Shown: in pieces, positions 1 to 8,774 of the stretch | How positions within the stretch are numbered: the first letter of the stretch is position 1 | How the letters are laid out: each line of letters opens with the position of its first letter | NCBI GenBank assembly: GCA_934454655.1 | Contig: CAKSFK010000014.1 | Span: forward strand, 1-51,437 | Direction of reading: 5' to 3' | DNA length: 51,437 nucleotides | Source: an uncultured Eubacteriales bacterium | GTDB taxonomy: Bacteria > Bacillota > Clostridia > Oscillospirales > Acutalibacteraceae | The notes under the pieces: model-generated | Database searches by the model: none | Seen by the model: the letters and a program-made list of their open reading frames with translations, nothing else | What the model was told of the DNA's origin: nothing | Position numbers and translations under genes: made by a program

Positions 1-122
1 TGCAGTCCGAAAATCTTTGATTTTCGAGCGAACGGCATCCCCGACCAAGAGCGTGTCGACTTTTTCGACACGCTCAGCCTCCCTCATCAGAGGGAGGCTG
101 AAAAGAGTTTACCGATATATCG
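1..122. repeat. Hairpin-rich intergenic repeat element (edge of window)
   Basis: Three perfect inverted repeats sit side by side: 8-bp arms at 8-15/19-26, 11-bp arms at 49-59/65-75, and 10-bp arms at 76-85/90-99 with an ATCA loop. A 12-bp palindrome lies at 111-122. The third hairpin carries the core CCCTCATCAGAGGG, which recurs in the repeat array at the other end of the window. The region lies just downstream of the alpha-galactosidase stop. It lacks a clear T-tract on the minus strand, so I do not call it an intrinsic terminator, although the stacked hairpins may end or stabilise the operon transcript. Confidence 0.6.
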
Positions 123-139
123 GGCAGATGTAAAGCGGA

Positions 140-2314
140 TTATTTAACTTCGTTGAAATACAGCACCCGGCACCCGAAATCTCCGTGAGGATAGCCTATC
201 GGTATTCCCACATTCATAAGCGTATCGCCGCACAACGGTTGTTCAATACCGGTGACGGCGTATTTTTTTGCGCCGTCAAGCCCTGTCGCGGTAACGCGTT
301 TGGCATAATTGTTCGGTCTGCCCATACGGCGGTAGGATACGAGAACCGCGCGGGTCTTATCCTTTGATACCATCATCATACCGAAGTAGTTTGATTTTGC
401 GGGGTCATCCAGTCTGTAAAGGTCGCCGTTTAACACGAGGTCGGATATCTTTTCATAATCCGCAATTTGGTCCTTGACCGCCTGTTTTTCATCTTCTGTG
501 AATGCCGAGGCGTCAAGCTCATAGCCGGTGGCGCCCAAATGCGCTATGGCGGCGCGCGTATCAAACGGGGTGGTTCTGCCCGTTTGGTGGTTCGGGCAGA
601 CCGACACGTGACAGCTCATTGCCGACACGGGGTAAACAAGGGACGTTCCGTACTGTATAAAGGTCCTTTCCTCGGCGTCGGTATCGTCGGACGTCCATAT
701 CTGCGGGAAATAGTAAAGCATTGCGGGGTCAAACCTTGCTCCGCCGCCGGCGCAGCCCTCAAAGAAGATATCGGGGTTGCCGTTAACAATATGCTCGCAG
801 ATGTCATAAAGTCCCAAGGCGTAACGGTGTGCAAATTCGCACTGGCGGTCGGCGGGGAGTCCCAACGAGAAGGACTCGGTTATGTTTCGGTTATAATCCC
901 ACTTGACGTAATCAATGTCGTTCTCCGAGAGAACTTTATTTACGCTGTTTACAATGTAATCGCGTACATCCGCGCGCGTAAGGTCAAGCATAAGCTGGTG
1001 GCGCGAAAGGCAGGGCTTTCTGCCCGGCACTTTAACGGCGTAATCCGGGTGGGCGCGGTAAAGCTCGGAGTCCTCGTTTATCATTTCGGGTTCAAACCAC
1101 AGTCCGAACTTCATTCCCTTTTTATGTACGTAGTCTATTATTGTTTTAAGTCCGCCCTTAAGCTTTTCGGTGTTTACGAACCAGTCGCCGAGTCCCGAAA
1201 AATCATTGTCTCGCTTGCCGAACCAGCCGTCATCCAGCACAAAGGTGTCAATTCCCGTGTTCTCCACGGCGTCAACAATTGCCATAAGCTTTTGGTTATC
1301 GAAGTTAAAATATGTTGCTTCCCAGTTGTTTATAAGCAGCGGTCTGCGCGCGCGGACAAAGCGTGGGTTGATAAGGTGGCTGCGGTATGCGTCGTGATAA
1401 GCGCGGCTCATGTCGCCCAGTCCGCTGCCGGAAAACGCAATTACAACCTCGGGCGTTTCAAAGCTTTCGCCCGCAGGCATCGCCCAGGAAAAATCAAAAT
1501 CGTTAACGCCGCCGGTTACCAGAATCTCGCCGGTGTTTGTTACCTCGGATTTAAGCACAAAGGAGGAGGAATAAACAAGGCTGAAGCCGTAAACATTTCC
1601 TGCGGTTTCGGTGGCGTCGGGCGACATTACCGCTATGAACGGATTAAGCACGGCGGAAGATGTGGTGCGCTTTGAGTCAACAGACGTTACTCCGTGATGA
1701 AGCGGCACGCGCTCGGGCTGACGTTCCCTTGCCCATCCGCCGTAGAGGGAAAGCATATCGTACTCGCCCGTCGGCAGTGAAAACGAAAATGAATATGCGC
1801 GGCGAAGTGTTACGCTGTTTTTTGAACCGTTAATGTAAACCGCGCGGCGGGCAATAACATCCGCGTCGTCGTATACGGTGTAGTAAAGGTCGGCGGCAAA
1901 GTCGGTTATGCTGTCCTTTAGGTGAAGAACCAGCGTTTCGCCGCCCGTCAGTGAAGGCATACCGTTGATCCGCGGCTTTTCTGGCAGAATATCGTAACCG
2001 TTATACAATAGCTCGCACAGGCGATCGCCCTGCTCGTTTTGCACCTGAACCGCAGGCTCGCGGTAGTCGCCCGTGCCGAAAAACGAAAGCTCGGTGCAGA
2101 AATGGTTATAACCCACGGTATTGTCCTTCCCCGGAGGTGTTGCCGGGGTCGAGTTCATACCGTAAGAATAGGTATAGGTTATATCGTCAAGCCCGATTTT
2201 TTTGCCGTAATACAGATGCTCGGCGTAATTTTGCTTATTTATGCAAAAAGCATAGGTTGTGTTTTTACCGTTAAGGTAAAATATTTTTGTTTCTTCATCA
2301 AATATTATGGACAT
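140..2314 (-). CDS. Alpha-galactosidase, glycoside hydrolase family 36
   Basis: Hydrolyses terminal alpha-1,6-galactosides such as raffinose, melibiose or galactomannan side chains. The protein has 724 residues, the usual size for the long bacterial GH36 group (N-terminal beta-sandwich, central TIM barrel, small C-terminal beta domain). The nucleophile is in KWDYNRN (Asp473) and the acid/base in SDDTD (Asp543); their 70-residue spacing matches characterised GH36 enzymes. There is no signal peptide, so it is probably cytoplasmic. An AAAGGA-type ribosome binding site precedes the ATG. It is the last gene of the glycan operon, 15 bp behind the aldolase, an unusual place for a catabolic enzyme. 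It could recycle or trim galactose-containing glycan, or simply share the transcript. Confidence 0.93.
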   Translation of the reverse strand: MSIIFDEETKIFYLNGKNTTYAFCINKQNYAEHLYYGKKIGLDDITYTYSYGMNSTPATPPGKDNTVGYNHFCTELSFFGTGDYREPAVQVQNEQGDRLCELLYNGYDILPEKPRINGMPSLTGGETLVLHLKDSITDFAADLYYTVYDDADVIARRAVYINGSKNSVTLRRAYSFSFSLPTGEYDMLSLYGGWARERQPERVPLHHGVTSVDSKRTTSSAVLNPFIAVMSPDATETAGNVYGFSLVYSSSFVLKSEVTNTGEILVTGGVNDFDFSWAMPAGESFETPEVVIAFSGSGLGDMSRAYHDAYRSHLINPRFVRARRPLLINNWEATYFNFDNQKLMAIVDAVENTGIDTFVLDDGWFGKRDNDFSGLGDWFVNTEKLKGGLKTIIDYVHKKGMKFGLWFEPEMINEDSELYRAHPDYAVKVPGRKPCLSRHQLMLDLTRADVRDYIVNSVNKVLSENDIDYVKWDYNRNITESFSLGLPADRQCEFAHRYALGLYDICEHIVNGNPDIFFEGCAGGGARFDPAMLYYFPQIWTSDDTDAEERTFIQYGTSLVYPVSAMSCHVSVCPNHQTGRTTPFDTRAAIAHLGATGYELDASAFTEDEKQAVKDQIADYEKISDLVLNGDLYRLDDPAKSNYFGMMMVSKDKTRAVLVSYRRMGRPNNYAKRVTATGLDGAKKYAVTGIEQPLCGDTLMNVGIPIGYPHGDFGCRVLYFNEVK

Positions 2315-2329
2315 ATGCCGTTTTCCTTT

Positions 2330-3919
2330 CTAAAGGTAACGTGATTCGGTGAGGAATTCGGTTGTAATAAGGTGCTTGTTGTTAATAAGAAATTCAGACG
2401 TATAGCGGTTAAGATAGTCTGCTTTTTCCTTAATATTTTCGTACTCCATATTTTCCTTATAGTAGTTTACATCGGTAGAGGAGTAGCCGTCAAATCCCGC
2501 AAGGGTCACGTGTTTTACGCCAAGCCCTATAAGTGCTTTAAGCATCATTATAAGCGAATTGTCCACAACCTTTGCGGTCTTATCCATAAGTGTGCTGAAG
2601 TTGAGAATATACTCAAAAGAGCCCGAAACCGTTGCCGTGACATTTGAGGTTGCAATAATTGTGTGCTTTTCGCGGCTTAACTTTGTGGCAAGTTGAACAT
2701 AGCGCTTTGAGTTGCTTATGAAAACATAGTCAGGCTTTGCAAGGTCCGGCACATAGTTTATTGAAATAACCGTCGGGTTGTTTTTCTCAACATAATCGAG
2801 TATTTTTTGGCTTTGTGTTTTTACCGTAACGCCGGGACCTATAAGCAGTATGTTATTGCCCTTAAGCGCTTTGCTGAGGTTTTTGCGGCAAAGCTCGTCG
2901 TTGACCTCATTATTTTGGTATTCAATATAGAGCTTTTCCATATAGCCCTCATCGTAAAGCAGCTTTTTTTCGCCCTCAAGCTTGCCTAAAAGCTCGTTTA
3001 TCGATTTAACCGAAAGCGTACGCTTATTCATAAGGTAGGAAACGTAGTTCGGGTGGCAGTCGTTAGAGGCGGCAAGGTAGTAAAACATATTGTATCCCCA
3101 TTTTGCGGGGTAATAAAACTGGGTTATATTTGAGTCTATGCACTCAAGTATCTGGCTTATGTGATAATTCTTGCCGAATTTGGAGTTCATATGCATTGCA
3201 ATAAGCTCAAGGGGCGCGTTTCCCGCACTCTTGCCCATACCGTATATACTTCCGTCCACCACAATGGTGCGCTCAATATCGTGGTCAAGCATAGCAATGC
3301 AGTTGGCGTAGCCCATCTGGAAGTTGTTGTGCGCGTGGTAGCCCAGTCCTATTTCGGGGTCGAGGTTATCGTTTAAAATATCAAAATAGTGGTTAAGGTT
3401 ATTCTGGTGCATTAAGCCGTAGGTATCAACCATTGAAACGGCGTAGGGCTTGACCTCGTTCGCAAGCCTTACAAGGTCCAGCATTTCCTCATCGGTATAG
3501 CTTGTAACCGAAACCAGCTGTGCGAAAACCTTATATCCCAGCTTTTTAAGCTCGCCGCAGAACTCAAGCGCCTGCACCCTTAAATGCTTTTTGAATATAA
3601 CGCGAATACCGTCAATAAAGCTTTCGCTTTGCGGTTTTATATGCTCAATTCCGCAGGTGCCGAAGTCTATCATTCCCACGGCCATTGTGTTCTTTTTGTC
3701 AAGGTTGCCGTATATCTTCCGCATACTGTCGGAATCGGGCATAATGCTGCGGTTTATATCAAATTCCCGTCTTTCGTCCAGAAATCCGAGTTCAATAATA
3801 TCTATGCCCGCGTCAACTATGCGTTCAAACACGCTTACAAGGTTATCGTGTCCGAATTTCCAGTCGTTCACATAGCCCCCGTCGCGCAGGGTGCAATCCA
3901 GCAATTTGATCTGTCCCAA
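2330..3919 (-). CDS. Aldolase of the DRE-TIM metallolyase family fused to a C-terminal GPG domain
   Basis: Residues about 1-300 form a DRE-TIM metallolyase barrel of the HMG-CoA lyase / 4-hydroxy-2-oxovalerate aldolase type. It shows LLDCTLRDGG at 6-15, the metal-binding HAH at 195-197, and GMGKSAGN at 227-234. Residues about 355-529 form a second domain starting with LLIGPG and carrying a PDYVF segment. By eye this resembles DUF115 / sialyltransferase-like Rossmann folds, but that assignment is weak. Family knowledge predicts C-C bond cleavage or condensation of a 2-oxo acid with an aldehyde or acyl donor. Its place inside the glycan operon suggests it builds or modifies a sugar precursor. 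The substrate is unknown. Confidence 0.8.
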   Translation of the reverse strand: MGQIKLLDCTLRDGGYVNDWKFGHDNLVSVFERIVDAGIDIIELGFLDERREFDINRSIMPDSDSMRKIYGNLDKKNTMAVGMIDFGTCGIEHIKPQSESFIDGIRVIFKKHLRVQALEFCGELKKLGYKVFAQLVSVTSYTDEEMLDLVRLANEVKPYAVSMVDTYGLMHQNNLNHYFDILNDNLDPEIGLGYHAHNNFQMGYANCIAMLDHDIERTIVVDGSIYGMGKSAGNAPLELIAMHMNSKFGKNYHISQILECIDSNITQFYYPAKWGYNMFYYLAASNDCHPNYVSYLMNKRTLSVKSINELLGKLEGEKKLLYDEGYMEKLYIEYQNNEVNDELCRKNLSKALKGNNILLIGPGVTVKTQSQKILDYVEKNNPTVISINYVPDLAKPDYVFISNSKRYVQLATKLSREKHTIIATSNVTATVSGSFEYILNFSTLMDKTAKVVDNSLIMMLKALIGLGVKHVTLAGFDGYSSTDVNYYKENMEYENIKEKADYLNRYTSEFLINNKHLITTEFLTESRYL

Positions 3920-3929
3920 TTTAATTCTC

Positions 3930-5432
3930 CTATCTTGAAAAATATTTAAAGAAAATCTTTAAGTTGTAGTCCTCGGCGGTGAAATTTCCTGCCTCATCCA
4001 GATCGCCGATTGAGTCGAAATCCTGTTTTGCAAGCCTTACGGTTTTATATTTAATGCAGTTATACACGCCGCGGTAAATTTCAACCGCAGGGGTAGCCGC
4101 GCCGAGCATCATAGCAGCCGCGAGAATGGCGGCGGCAACCTTTTTGGGGCGTGTGTCTTTTTTGCGGAACAGAAGGGTATCCGTACACATAACGCACAGA
4201 ACCACAAGCGCCGGTATTGACGCGCGCATACAAAAGTCCATTGTATTGCCGAGCCTAAAAAACGGAATTACGGCAAGTGAAACCGCCGCCGCGTAAAAAA
4301 GAGGGTTCTTGCGGTTATAGGGCAGAACGAGCAGAATGTATATTCCCGCCTCAAGCACCGCGAACACAGCATAAACGGCAAGGTTGTGCATATTCATTTC
4401 CATAAAAAAGCCCGAGCCGTTTTCCACGGAGTTTCCGAGGGTCAGGTTGCACAGATAATATGCGGCAAGCGGCGGAAAGCTTAACAGCAGAATCAAAACA
4501 TTTTCTGAGCAGAAGGTCTGTTTTAAAAGCAAAGCGGCGTTTTTTTCCCTTAAGCCTTTTACAAGTTCTGCCGCCCACGTTGCCAGCATTAATATTACAA
4601 GACCTATAAACGGGAGCGGACCGCAGCACAGGCAGCAAATTCCGATAAACAGATAATTACGCGGTGTTTTCTCATTTATAAAACACAAAACCGCAAGCCA
4701 GGTTAAAACCGATTGATTAAACACCCAAAAAAGCTGTGTGGTGTTTGAGCTGTACTGGATAATATCCGCCCACCATTCAAGGTGAATTTCGGTATTAAGG
4801 CGGAAGGAGAGGTTCCCTCTTACAATGCAGCCGACAATATCAAGTCCGCTGAAAAAAATGAAAATTAAGGGGACTAAGTACTGATGTAATTTTCTTTTTG
4901 CGCCGAGAAAAATATTAAGGCACAAAAACACAAGCAAAAGCCCTGCGGCAGTCCAGAGCCAAAGAGCCATACGCGCTGCAAACCAAGCAAATCTTGCACT
5001 GCCCGAAACCGCAAACAAAAGCTTTGCCGGCAAAGACGGGACAAGCCAAAAGCCTATATAGTAAACCAGTGCGCTGTTCCTTTGCGGATACACAACGGGC
5101 CACCTGTTAAACACAAGGTCGCGGTATATTGCATTGCGCCAAGGCCAGTCGCTGCTCTGATAAAAAAAGCCGTTAAGACCGCCGAGGTAGCTCCACAAAA
5201 GCGCGATAAGGCAAAGGGCGGCTATGCGCGCCGCCGTTATTTCAATGTATTTTTCGGTATCGCCCGGTTCTTTACGGCGCTTTACGGCGGCGTAATAACC
5301 GTAACACACCGCGGCGGCGGCAGGCAGGGCGATAAAAAATTTTAAAAATCCCGCAAAAAACACAAGTATCGGGAGTGCCAGGTACGCAAATAAAACAGGT
5401 TTCAGTCGTCCGTAGCTTAATTTAACCGTCAT
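3930..5432 (-). CDS. Polytopic membrane protein, GT-C glycosyltransferase-like
   Basis: A 500-residue protein dominated by hydrophobic segments, roughly ten or more predicted membrane spans. The first large extracytoplasmic loop follows the second or third span and contains DWPWRNAIYRDL and a YYIGFWLVP segment. That layout recalls GT-C fold glycosyltransferases and oligosaccharide polymerases, which use polyprenyl-phosphate sugars outside the membrane. I do not recognise a specific family. Neighbours are a GtrB-like transferase upstream and the aldolase 10 bp downstream. A role in transferring or polymerising the surface glycan is inferred from context only. Confidence 0.7.
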   Translation of the reverse strand: MTVKLSYGRLKPVLFAYLALPILVFFAGFLKFFIALPAAAAVCYGYYAAVKRRKEPGDTEKYIEITAARIAALCLIALLWSYLGGLNGFFYQSSDWPWRNAIYRDLVFNRWPVVYPQRNSALVYYIGFWLVPSLPAKLLFAVSGSARFAWFAARMALWLWTAAGLLLVFLCLNIFLGAKRKLHQYLVPLIFIFFSGLDIVGCIVRGNLSFRLNTEIHLEWWADIIQYSSNTTQLFWVFNQSVLTWLAVLCFINEKTPRNYLFIGICCLCCGPLPFIGLVILMLATWAAELVKGLREKNAALLLKQTFCSENVLILLLSFPPLAAYYLCNLTLGNSVENGSGFFMEMNMHNLAVYAVFAVLEAGIYILLVLPYNRKNPLFYAAAVSLAVIPFFRLGNTMDFCMRASIPALVVLCVMCTDTLLFRKKDTRPKKVAAAILAAAMMLGAATPAVEIYRGVYNCIKYKTVRLAKQDFDSIGDLDEAGNFTAEDYNLKIFFKYFSR

Positions 5433-5450
5433 AACGCATTGCCACGCTTT

Positions 5451-6380
5451 TTAAAAATTAAGGCGTTCCTCTTCCACAACAAGCGGTCTGTTCTTCACCC
5501 GCTCGTTTATTCCGAGGATGTATTCGCCTATCATACCGATAAAGAACAGCTGAACGCCGCTGACAAAGGCTATAAGCAGCATCACCGCGCCGACGCCCGG
5601 GGTAAACCCGTTTATCAGCATAAATATTAAATATATAATTGCGCCGAGGAACGAAAGACCCGAAACCGCCCCGCCCAAAATTGCGGGCAGGCGCAAAAAT
5701 ATTTTGGTGTAGCTTGTAAAGCTGAGCATTGCCGCATCGTAAAGAGTTTTCCAGTTGTTGCTGGTCTTGCCCGCACGGCGTTTCTCCTGCGTATATTCTA
5801 TTGTGGTAATTTCCATTCCCAGCTCCGGAACAATTCCGCGGTAAAACGGTGTGGAATCACCGAGGTTACGCAGAATATCAATAAAGCATTTATCGTAAAG
5901 CCCGAAGCCCGTGAACTGCTTTATCATTTTAACACTGCTTACCTTGTGAATGAATTTGTAATAACAATCGCGGAGGAAGTACATAATGGGGCTTTCCTCG
6001 CTTCGCGATTTCACCGCGCACACAATTTTATGCCCCTCTTCCCATTTGCGGACCATTTTTGTTATCATACAAACCGGGTCCTGAAAATCCGCGCAGAGGG
6101 GAATGGTGCAGTCGCCCGTTGTGTTGATAAGTCCGTAATACGGGCTGTTGAACTGCCCGAAGTTTTTTACGTTGAAGATTGCTCTTACGCTCTTATCCTC
6201 GGCGCAGATCTGCCGTATAATATTTCTTGTACCGTCCTGCGACTTATTGTCGATAAACAGTATTTCGTAATCGTACTCGGGAAGATTTTCGGTTAATTCC
6301 TTTTTTACCGCCTCATAAATTGGTCTTGCATTTTCTTCTTCATTATATGTGGGAATTAATACGGAAATTTTCTTTTTCAT
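5451..6380 (-). CDS. Polyprenyl-phosphate glycosyltransferase, GT2 (GtrB/DPM1-like)
   Basis: A 309-residue family 2 glycosyltransferase. The N-terminus ISVLIPTYNEEEN, the FIDNKSQDGT segment and CADFQDP (DXD-like) form the nucleotide-sugar site. Two membrane helices lie near residues 230-290. This architecture is typical of GtrB/ArnC/DPM1 enzymes, which load a sugar from UDP or another nucleotide onto undecaprenyl phosphate at the inner membrane face. A GtrA-type partner is encoded in the same operon (16117-16542), which supports a GtrA/GtrB pair. It overlaps the preceding GT87-like gene by ATGA, suggesting translational coupling. Confidence 0.9.
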   Translation of the reverse strand: MKKKISVLIPTYNEEENARPIYEAVKKELTENLPEYDYEILFIDNKSQDGTRNIIRQICAEDKSVRAIFNVKNFGQFNSPYYGLINTTGDCTIPLCADFQDPVCMITKMVRKWEEGHKIVCAVKSRSEESPIMYFLRDCYYKFIHKVSSVKMIKQFTGFGLYDKCFIDILRNLGDSTPFYRGIVPELGMEITTIEYTQEKRRAGKTSNNWKTLYDAAMLSFTSYTKIFLRLPAILGGAVSGLSFLGAIIYLIFMLINGFTPGVGAVMLLIAFVSGVQLFFIGMIGEYILGINERVKNRPLVVEEERLNF

Positions 6381-7633
6381 TTAACGGTCCTTCTTTTGAT
6401 TTTAAAAATGTTCTCAACAAATATTATACCCGAAATTGCCATTAATGCAAGGTTTATTATTACCGTGCAGCAAGAAAGCGGAAAACGGACTGCGTCCGTG
6501 TGGTAAAGGTTGTAATTTATCCTGTTCATCAAAGGAAGTGCCAACGGTACAAGGGAGATAACAAACAGGGCAAAATAAACGCCGGAAAAAGCGGATTTCC
6601 CGTTTTCGTCCCATTCGCGCAGGAACGATAAAAGCGCGGGGAACAGTATCACAAGCGAGTAGGTGTAGCTGAAAAACGGCGTCCACAGGCAGATCATACC
6701 GAGGAAAAACAGCTGCTGCCATTCCTTTTTTGAAATAATAAAACCCACAAGCAGGATAAGCACGCCCGAATAAACAATCAAGCTCGGCGCGGTTTCAATG
6801 TGTTTACCCAAAAAGGCTGCCGTTATTCTTAATATATTTGTAAGGCTGAAGTTATAGCCGAAGCCCGAGCCCATATTTTCGCTGTTTGCCTTTGTCATAC
6901 CCGTAAACATTTTAAAGAGGGAGGAAAATCCGTTAAACGCGAAGAAGGGCAAAATAAACACGGCAAAACCGATAACCGCAAGAACCGCGGCGTCCTTATA
7001 CCGCCTGCGCTTAATAAGCAACAGACCGAATACGGCGGGATATATTTTAATTGCCGCGGCAACAGCCAGAGAAATATACGAAACAAAGCGCAGATATTTA
7101 TTGTCATGATCATAGAGCGCGCAAAACAGCATTGTAAGCGATATTACAATAAGCAAAATATTTCCGCGTTCCAAGAGGAAGAGCATAGGACCGCTCAAAA
7201 CCAGTGAAACGGTCAGGAGAATATTTGCGGTATCGCTGCCCTTTATTTTTATTTTCACCGATATTGCCATAATTACAATACACACGAAAACCGTTATGAT
7301 AAACCCAAGCTGAGCTACCATATTTTCTCTGTAATCAAAGCCGTCGTTAAGCCCCGCCAAATCGTATGCGGGGATAAAGCGGCGCATAATTTTCCAGAAC
7401 ACAAAGCAGATGGCGGGGTAATTCGCGTCGGAGGTATACGAGTTCTTAATTGCCAGCATATTGAAATAATCCATTGCCGTGTTTGTGTGATCGGTTATAA
7501 AGTAGGAATTTATCCACGCGCTTCTCGTAAACAGCATAACCGCCCAGTAAAGCGCGGTAAGCGAAATGGTTATAAGCGAAAAAGCAACGGCGGCGGCACA
7601 GGGGGATTTCTTCAGGCTGTTTATAATTTTCAT
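6377..7633 (-). CDS. Membrane glycosyltransferase of the GT87 / DUF2029 type
   Basis: A 418-residue polytopic membrane protein. A long extracytoplasmic loop after the first span and repeated hydrophobic helices (including a KIYPAVFGLLLIKRR turn) fit GT87-like alpha-mannosyltransferases (DUF2029). I place the start at 7633 because AGGTGA lies 8 bp upstream, whereas an in-frame start 39 bp earlier would run into the acyltransferase gene without a ribosome binding site. The upstream stop and this start are separated by one base, indicating coupling. It probably uses a lipid-linked sugar made by the neighbouring GtrB-like enzyme. Donor and acceptor are unknown. Confidence 0.75.
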   Translation of the reverse strand: MKIINSLKKSPCAAAVAFSLITISLTALYWAVMLFTRSAWINSYFITDHTNTAMDYFNMLAIKNSYTSDANYPAICFVFWKIMRRFIPAYDLAGLNDGFDYRENMVAQLGFIITVFVCIVIMAISVKIKIKGSDTANILLTVSLVLSGPMLFLLERGNILLIVISLTMLFCALYDHDNKYLRFVSYISLAVAAAIKIYPAVFGLLLIKRRRYKDAAVLAVIGFAVFILPFFAFNGFSSLFKMFTGMTKANSENMGSGFGYNFSLTNILRITAAFLGKHIETAPSLIVYSGVLILLVGFIISKKEWQQLFFLGMICLWTPFFSYTYSLVILFPALLSFLREWDENGKSAFSGVYFALFVISLVPLALPLMNRINYNLYHTDAVRFPLSCCTVIINLALMAISGIIFVENIFKIKRRTVK

Positions 7634-7634
7634 A

Positions 7635-8774
7635 TCAGCGGTCACCTGTGTTTTTAGCGAAAATGCCGTCAAGCTTTTCCGCGATGTATTTACAGGGCTT
7701 TGAATTAAGAACGGGCTTTTCTATCAGCTGCCGCAGCATATCTATAATCACGCACGCCGCAAAGACCGCCGCGGTATAGAAAAGCAGGTTAAACAAAAAT
7801 TTAAGCGGAGAATAAGACGACCAGTACGGCACTTTAATTATTTCAAGCCACAGTGTTTTGCGGAAGAGGTTGCTGTCGTGAATAAGTAAAACGCCGAAGG
7901 TTGCGGATGCCAGCATATTTATATATCTGTGGTAGGGTATTTTTATATTGTAGAAGAGGAAGAACAGTATATATCCCGACAAAATATAGCCTATGCTGAA
8001 TTCATCAAACGAAAACGCAAAAAGCACAAAGCTTATAATGTATTTTTTCGGGAAATAGCCGCTTAAAATGTTGATTCCCGAAATTGCCGCAAACAGGCAC
8101 AAAAGGGAGCATAAAAGCACCCTGTTGTTGCTCTGCACCTTAAACGGATAATATTGCAGGTATCTTGAAATAAAGTAGAAAAGAATGAAAAGCATAAATT
8201 CCGACTGCGTGTTCTGCGAATATCTTGTAACATATGCCACGACAGGCGATATCACCTGCGTGAGCGCGAGAAAGCAAATTACGGCGATATTTTGTTTTTT
8301 ATCTATTTTATCCGAAATAATTTTAAGGACGGGCAGTGTGAGGTAATAAAGAAGATAGGCGGAGGCATACCCATGCGAGTTGCCCGTAATCGGCAGCAGA
8401 GAGCCTAAAAGCGATCGCTCGCCCACGCCGTCGTTCAAATCTGTCGGTATGCTCCAGGTGGCGTAAAACATAAGCAGGTTGTAAAAAAGCACCTCAAGCC
8501 AAACCTTAATAAACCTTGACGCCTTAAACTCCGATTTTACAAGATACCATGTGCTCATGGCAACAAAGCAGGCAAAAGCAATTTTACCGAAGGAGAGGGC
8601 GAAATACGACACCCACTTATTTATTCCCATTCCGTCAAAAAACACAGTCCCGCCGTGAACCGCTATATGGTGGGCTACAAGCCCGAACATACAAATAACG
8701 CGCAGCAGCTCTATATTTGAATCTCTGGTTTTCGGTACGGAAGCCTTATTGGTTAATCCGGAATTATGCTCCAA
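7635..8774 (-). CDS. Acyltransferase 3 family membrane protein
   Basis: A 379-residue protein with about ten membrane spans. The N-terminal signature NIELLRVICMFGLVAHHIAVHG holds the paired histidines of the acyltransferase 3 family (OafA/WecH-like), which O-acetylates or succinylates surface polysaccharides. The start is a TTG at 8774, preceded by AAGGAG at an 8-bp distance and overlapping the last codons of the YfhO gene. It likely decorates the operon's glycan with acyl groups. There is no fused SGNH domain, so it is the short form of the family. Confidence 0.88.
   Translation of the reverse strand: MEHNSGLTNKASVPKTRDSNIELLRVICMFGLVAHHIAVHGGTVFFDGMGINKWVSYFALSFGKIAFACFVAMSTWYLVKSEFKASRFIKVWLEVLFYNLLMFYATWSIPTDLNDGVGERSLLGSLLPITGNSHGYASAYLLYYLTLPVLKIISDKIDKKQNIAVICFLALTQVISPVVAYVTRYSQNTQSEFMLFILFYFISRYLQYYPFKVQSNNRVLLCSLLCLFAAISGINILSGYFPKKYIISFVLFAFSFDEFSIGYILSGYILFFLFYNIKIPYHRYINMLASATFGVLLIHDSNLFRKTLWLEIIKVPYWSSYSPLKFLFNLLFYTAAVFAACVIIDMLRQLIEKPVLNSKPCKYIAEKLDGIFAKNTGDR

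Noticed and set aside
1..139. Intrinsic terminator of the glycan operon
   Set aside because: Strong hairpins exist, but none is followed by a T-tract on the minus strand.
467..1675. 402-codon plus-strand frame within the alpha-galactosidase gene
   Set aside because: Shadow of a well-supported GH36 gene with both catalytic aspartates.
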